A stretch of 64,000 nucleotides of DNA from Euwallacea fornicatus (taxonomy: Eukaryota; Arthropoda; Insecta; Coleoptera; Curculionidae): the NCBI RefSeq assembly GCF_040115645.1, contig NC_089548.1, positions 2,170,001-2,234,000 on the forward strand, written 5' to 3'. The notes beneath the pieces were generated by a model, which worked only from the letters and a program-made list of their open reading frames with translations, did no database searches and was not told the DNA's origin. Position numbers and translations under genes: made by a program. Positions 62,101 to 64,000 of the stretch are shown here, piece after piece (within the stretch, counting starts at the first letter, position 1; each line of letters opens with the position of its first letter).

Positions 62101-63566
62101 GAATGATGCAAAACCAACGAAAGATTGTCAAGTTATTATTCAAACGCTAGAATTGAAGACTGAAATTCTTGACGATTATTATAAATTTAAGAGAAAAAAA
62201 AAATGGAATGAGAATTATTTTATGCGCTTAGTGCAAAAAGAACATTTTTTTTTAACTAATTGCACTAAATTATTCCTTCTCTCAGTGCCGAGTGAAAATC
62301 TCGTGCTAGAATAGTTTTATCAATAATGAAAACCGTTATTGTCAATATAAGTTCACTTAAATTATGAGATAAGAATGATAATTCTCAAGTGCCTTTATCT
62401 ATGAATGCTCTGGAACAAAATCCTAAAGTGGCCATTTCCCCCTTCGATTACTCTGGATGTCAATACCCAAACTGGACATTACCCCATCCCTTGAAGCTCT
62501 TCCTACTCGCAATAAATTAGAAGCTCGAGAACGAAACTGCACGGAGCTGCGGTCAAGCTCTTATCCTGAACACGTTTTATAAGACATAAATAATCCAAAA
62601 GGGAAAATGCTCGTTGCAATTATTCATGCAACCCACAGTGTAAATAATTACGAACTCCATGCTGTGTGGCCCTAGGTGTAACACAGACCGGTTGCCTTGG
62701 TTGCTTGCTCATTCCAAAGCTTTTTTGCTTTTAAAACTTCGTTTTACGTTCATTTCCGTCCCCGCCTAGTTATGGGCCAAAGGTAAATTAAGTACCTTTG
62801 ACGTTGAATATTTCCTATCAGCAGAATCGTGTTGCGAACTAAATTAAGTACTACGAAATTGCGTTACTCATCTGAGCGATTCGGATTTCGATTAACTGCC
62901 AAATGAATAGTTCCCGTTATTATCGAGTGCCGTTCATAGTTTAGAATTTAGGGCTCTAGAAAGTTTCCCCGTGCATTCGATCTACAGTAACTAAATTAAT
63001 TTCGAAAAACATGCTAAAAAAAGTCGCCACAAAATCGCCACGGATGCACGCTCCTTCCGGGGGGATGGTGAGCGCCCAAATTCAAGAACGAAGGTCTAAT
63101 TGAATCAGACATGTGACCAATACTGATAAGGCCGAATGCAGATTGAGCCATTGTGTATTCTACCCAAGCTTTCTGCCACCGATCCCTTTATCAGGCTCTA
63201 ACGTTTAGGTTAAATCAACCTGAAAGTATGCGACATTATGGAATGGCCCCGCTGTTTTCATCTGATAACCGCAGGCTAGCGTGGGCCCAAAATGGGGTTT
63301 AACGTGGACAAATTATAAGTTTTCAAGTTGAAATGAATCAGAACAGTCCTCTTCTAGACCTGGGTGACCCAGCTTTTTAATCAGATAAGTAGAATTGAAA
63401 AAAATCACACGTCAGTACATTGGTACGTGCATGGTGCAGGTGACGCGTAGCACACTCGCCATTGATCTAGGAGAGCTGGATGTAGCAAAGAATTCCACGA
63501 AACTCCACACCTTTTGGAGAGCCGCCATAGTTTAGTACTTCAATGCGTAGCGCACCGGTGCGTGTA
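59165..63566. other. Intergenic DNA without recognised genes
   Basis: Apart from the purine-rich tract at 61.08-61.87 kb I see no gene. The 113-codon plus frame at 61973-62314 and the 78-codon frames near 60478 and 61090 show no known domain and lie partly in low-complexity sequence. Confidence 0.5.
61080..61870. repeat. Purine-rich (GA) low-complexity region
   Basis: The plus strand is strongly biased to A and G, with runs such as gagagggagagggaaagaga and agagagaaaaagaaagaaag. Open frames here read as Glu/Arg/Lys repeats on one strand and Ser/Leu/Phe repeats on the other, as expected from composition alone. Confidence 0.6.
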
Positions 63567-63600
63567 CAGTGGTGGCTATACCATTAAAAACGCTCCTTGA
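63567..63600 (+). repeat. Probable left terminal inverted repeat of a Tc1-like element
   Basis: The string cagtggtggctataccatta starts right after a TA dinucleotide (63565-63566), as Tc1-type termini do. It lies about 270 bases upstream of a transposase start. The right end is outside the window. Confidence 0.5.
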
Positions 63601-63832
63601 AAGGGTAAAATCCCTTTAAAACAAATATAATAAACATGTTTGTGTGATCAGGTATTTTTTTAATAAAATACATTTATTTTTAATCAACATATTTTTTTAT
63701 GTTAATGCTATAGGCTGAAGTAATAAATAAACAAAATTCCTTTAGACAAATAAATAAGATCGTTTTCAAAGAAATCATTTGTTGATCGGTTTGTGTTGCT
63801 GTAGTGTGCAAAATACCTTAATAGAACGGAAA

Positions 63833-64000
63833 ATGGGTGGACGAAAACTTTTTCCGCAAGTTTTGCGAGAATTGATTTTGCCTCTAGTGGAAAAGAATTG
63901 GAATTACCAAAAAATTGCTGACCATTTGGATTGTTCCAAAACGATGGTCGCAAATGCCGTTACAGATTTTAATGTCAATAAAACTTTAGAAAATCCTATC
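63833..64000 (+). CDS. Tc1-like transposase, N-terminal part, cut by the window end
   Basis: An ATG at 63833 opens a 56-codon frame that is still open at the window end. It starts MGGRKLFPQVLRELILPLVE. It then reads NWNYQKIADHLDCSKTMVAN, a helix-turn-helix of the type that opens Tc1-family transposases and recognises their terminal repeats, and finally AVTDFNVNKTLENPI. No break is seen so far. The catalytic DDE part would follow beyond 64000. It is diverged from the DD41D-type transposase at 25 kb. Confidence 0.75.
   Translation, partial: MGGRKLFPQVLRELILPLVEKNWNYQKIADHLDCSKTMVANAVTDFNVNKTLENPI

Noticed and set aside
61973..62314. 113-codon plus-strand frame
   Set aside because: Lys/Thr-rich, low complexity, no domain and no splice partner seen.
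1..64000. tRNA, rRNA or CRISPR features
   Set aside because: No cloverleaf with GGTTCRA-type arm, no rRNA segment and no regularly spaced identical short repeats were recognised.

Overview
The window is animal, almost certainly insect, nuclear DNA. It is AT-rich and its genes are split into many short exons by GT-AG introns, some only about 50-70 bases long. Several Tc1/mariner-type transposons, foldback elements and an R1-type LINE remnant lie between and inside the genes. Short introns plus this repeat mix suggest a holometabolous insect, perhaps a beetle; that assignment is inference.

Four host protein genes can be rebuilt exon by exon. (1) Plus strand, 2302-15598: SPoCk/ATP2C-type secretory-pathway Ca2+/Mn2+ ATPase, 18 exons, 918 residues as modelled. 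(2) Plus strand, 29870-30941: 1-acyl-glycerol-3-phosphate acyltransferase (AGPAT), 5 exons, 282 residues. (3) Minus strand, 34175-40331: a dynamin of the shibire type, 14 exons, 788 residues, with an almost absent proline-rich tail. (4) Minus strand, 43715-53464 plus a possible signal-peptide exon at 59092-59164: a large non-classical cadherin (Cad87A-like) with about 14 extracellular repeats, one membrane span and a short cytoplasmic tail. The four genes do not form one pathway, although SPoCk, AGPAT and dynamin all act on the secretory or endocytic membrane system.

The rest is introns and intergenic DNA with transposon debris. A mariner transposase relic lies in SPoCk intron 1 (5.85-6.8 kb). 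A cluster at 19-26.7 kb holds a foldback element, a MITE, a decayed transposon with its transposase, and a near-perfect 2.2 kb palindrome made from an inverted duplication of the 3' half of a transposon. More foldback elements or MITEs lie at 31.8-32.1, 33.2-33.6, 42.2 and 46.8-47.7 kb. An R1-like reverse-transcriptase fragment is at 57.6-58.0 kb. The 5' end of a Tc1-like transposon is cut by the window end at 64 kb. Many of these elements share CAGGGTG-type termini next to TA. Tandem or degenerate arrays with periods near 160-180 bases occur at 3.9-4.2, 35.9-36.3 and 51.9-52.75 kb.

The most notable items are the transposon hairpin at 24.5-26.7 kb (possible source of long dsRNA), the set of foldback elements with shared termini, the tail-less divergent dynamin, and two glycine substitutions in normally conserved P-type ATPase positions of SPoCk. 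No tRNA, rRNA or CRISPR array was recognised. All coordinates were read by eye; repeat boundaries are approximate.
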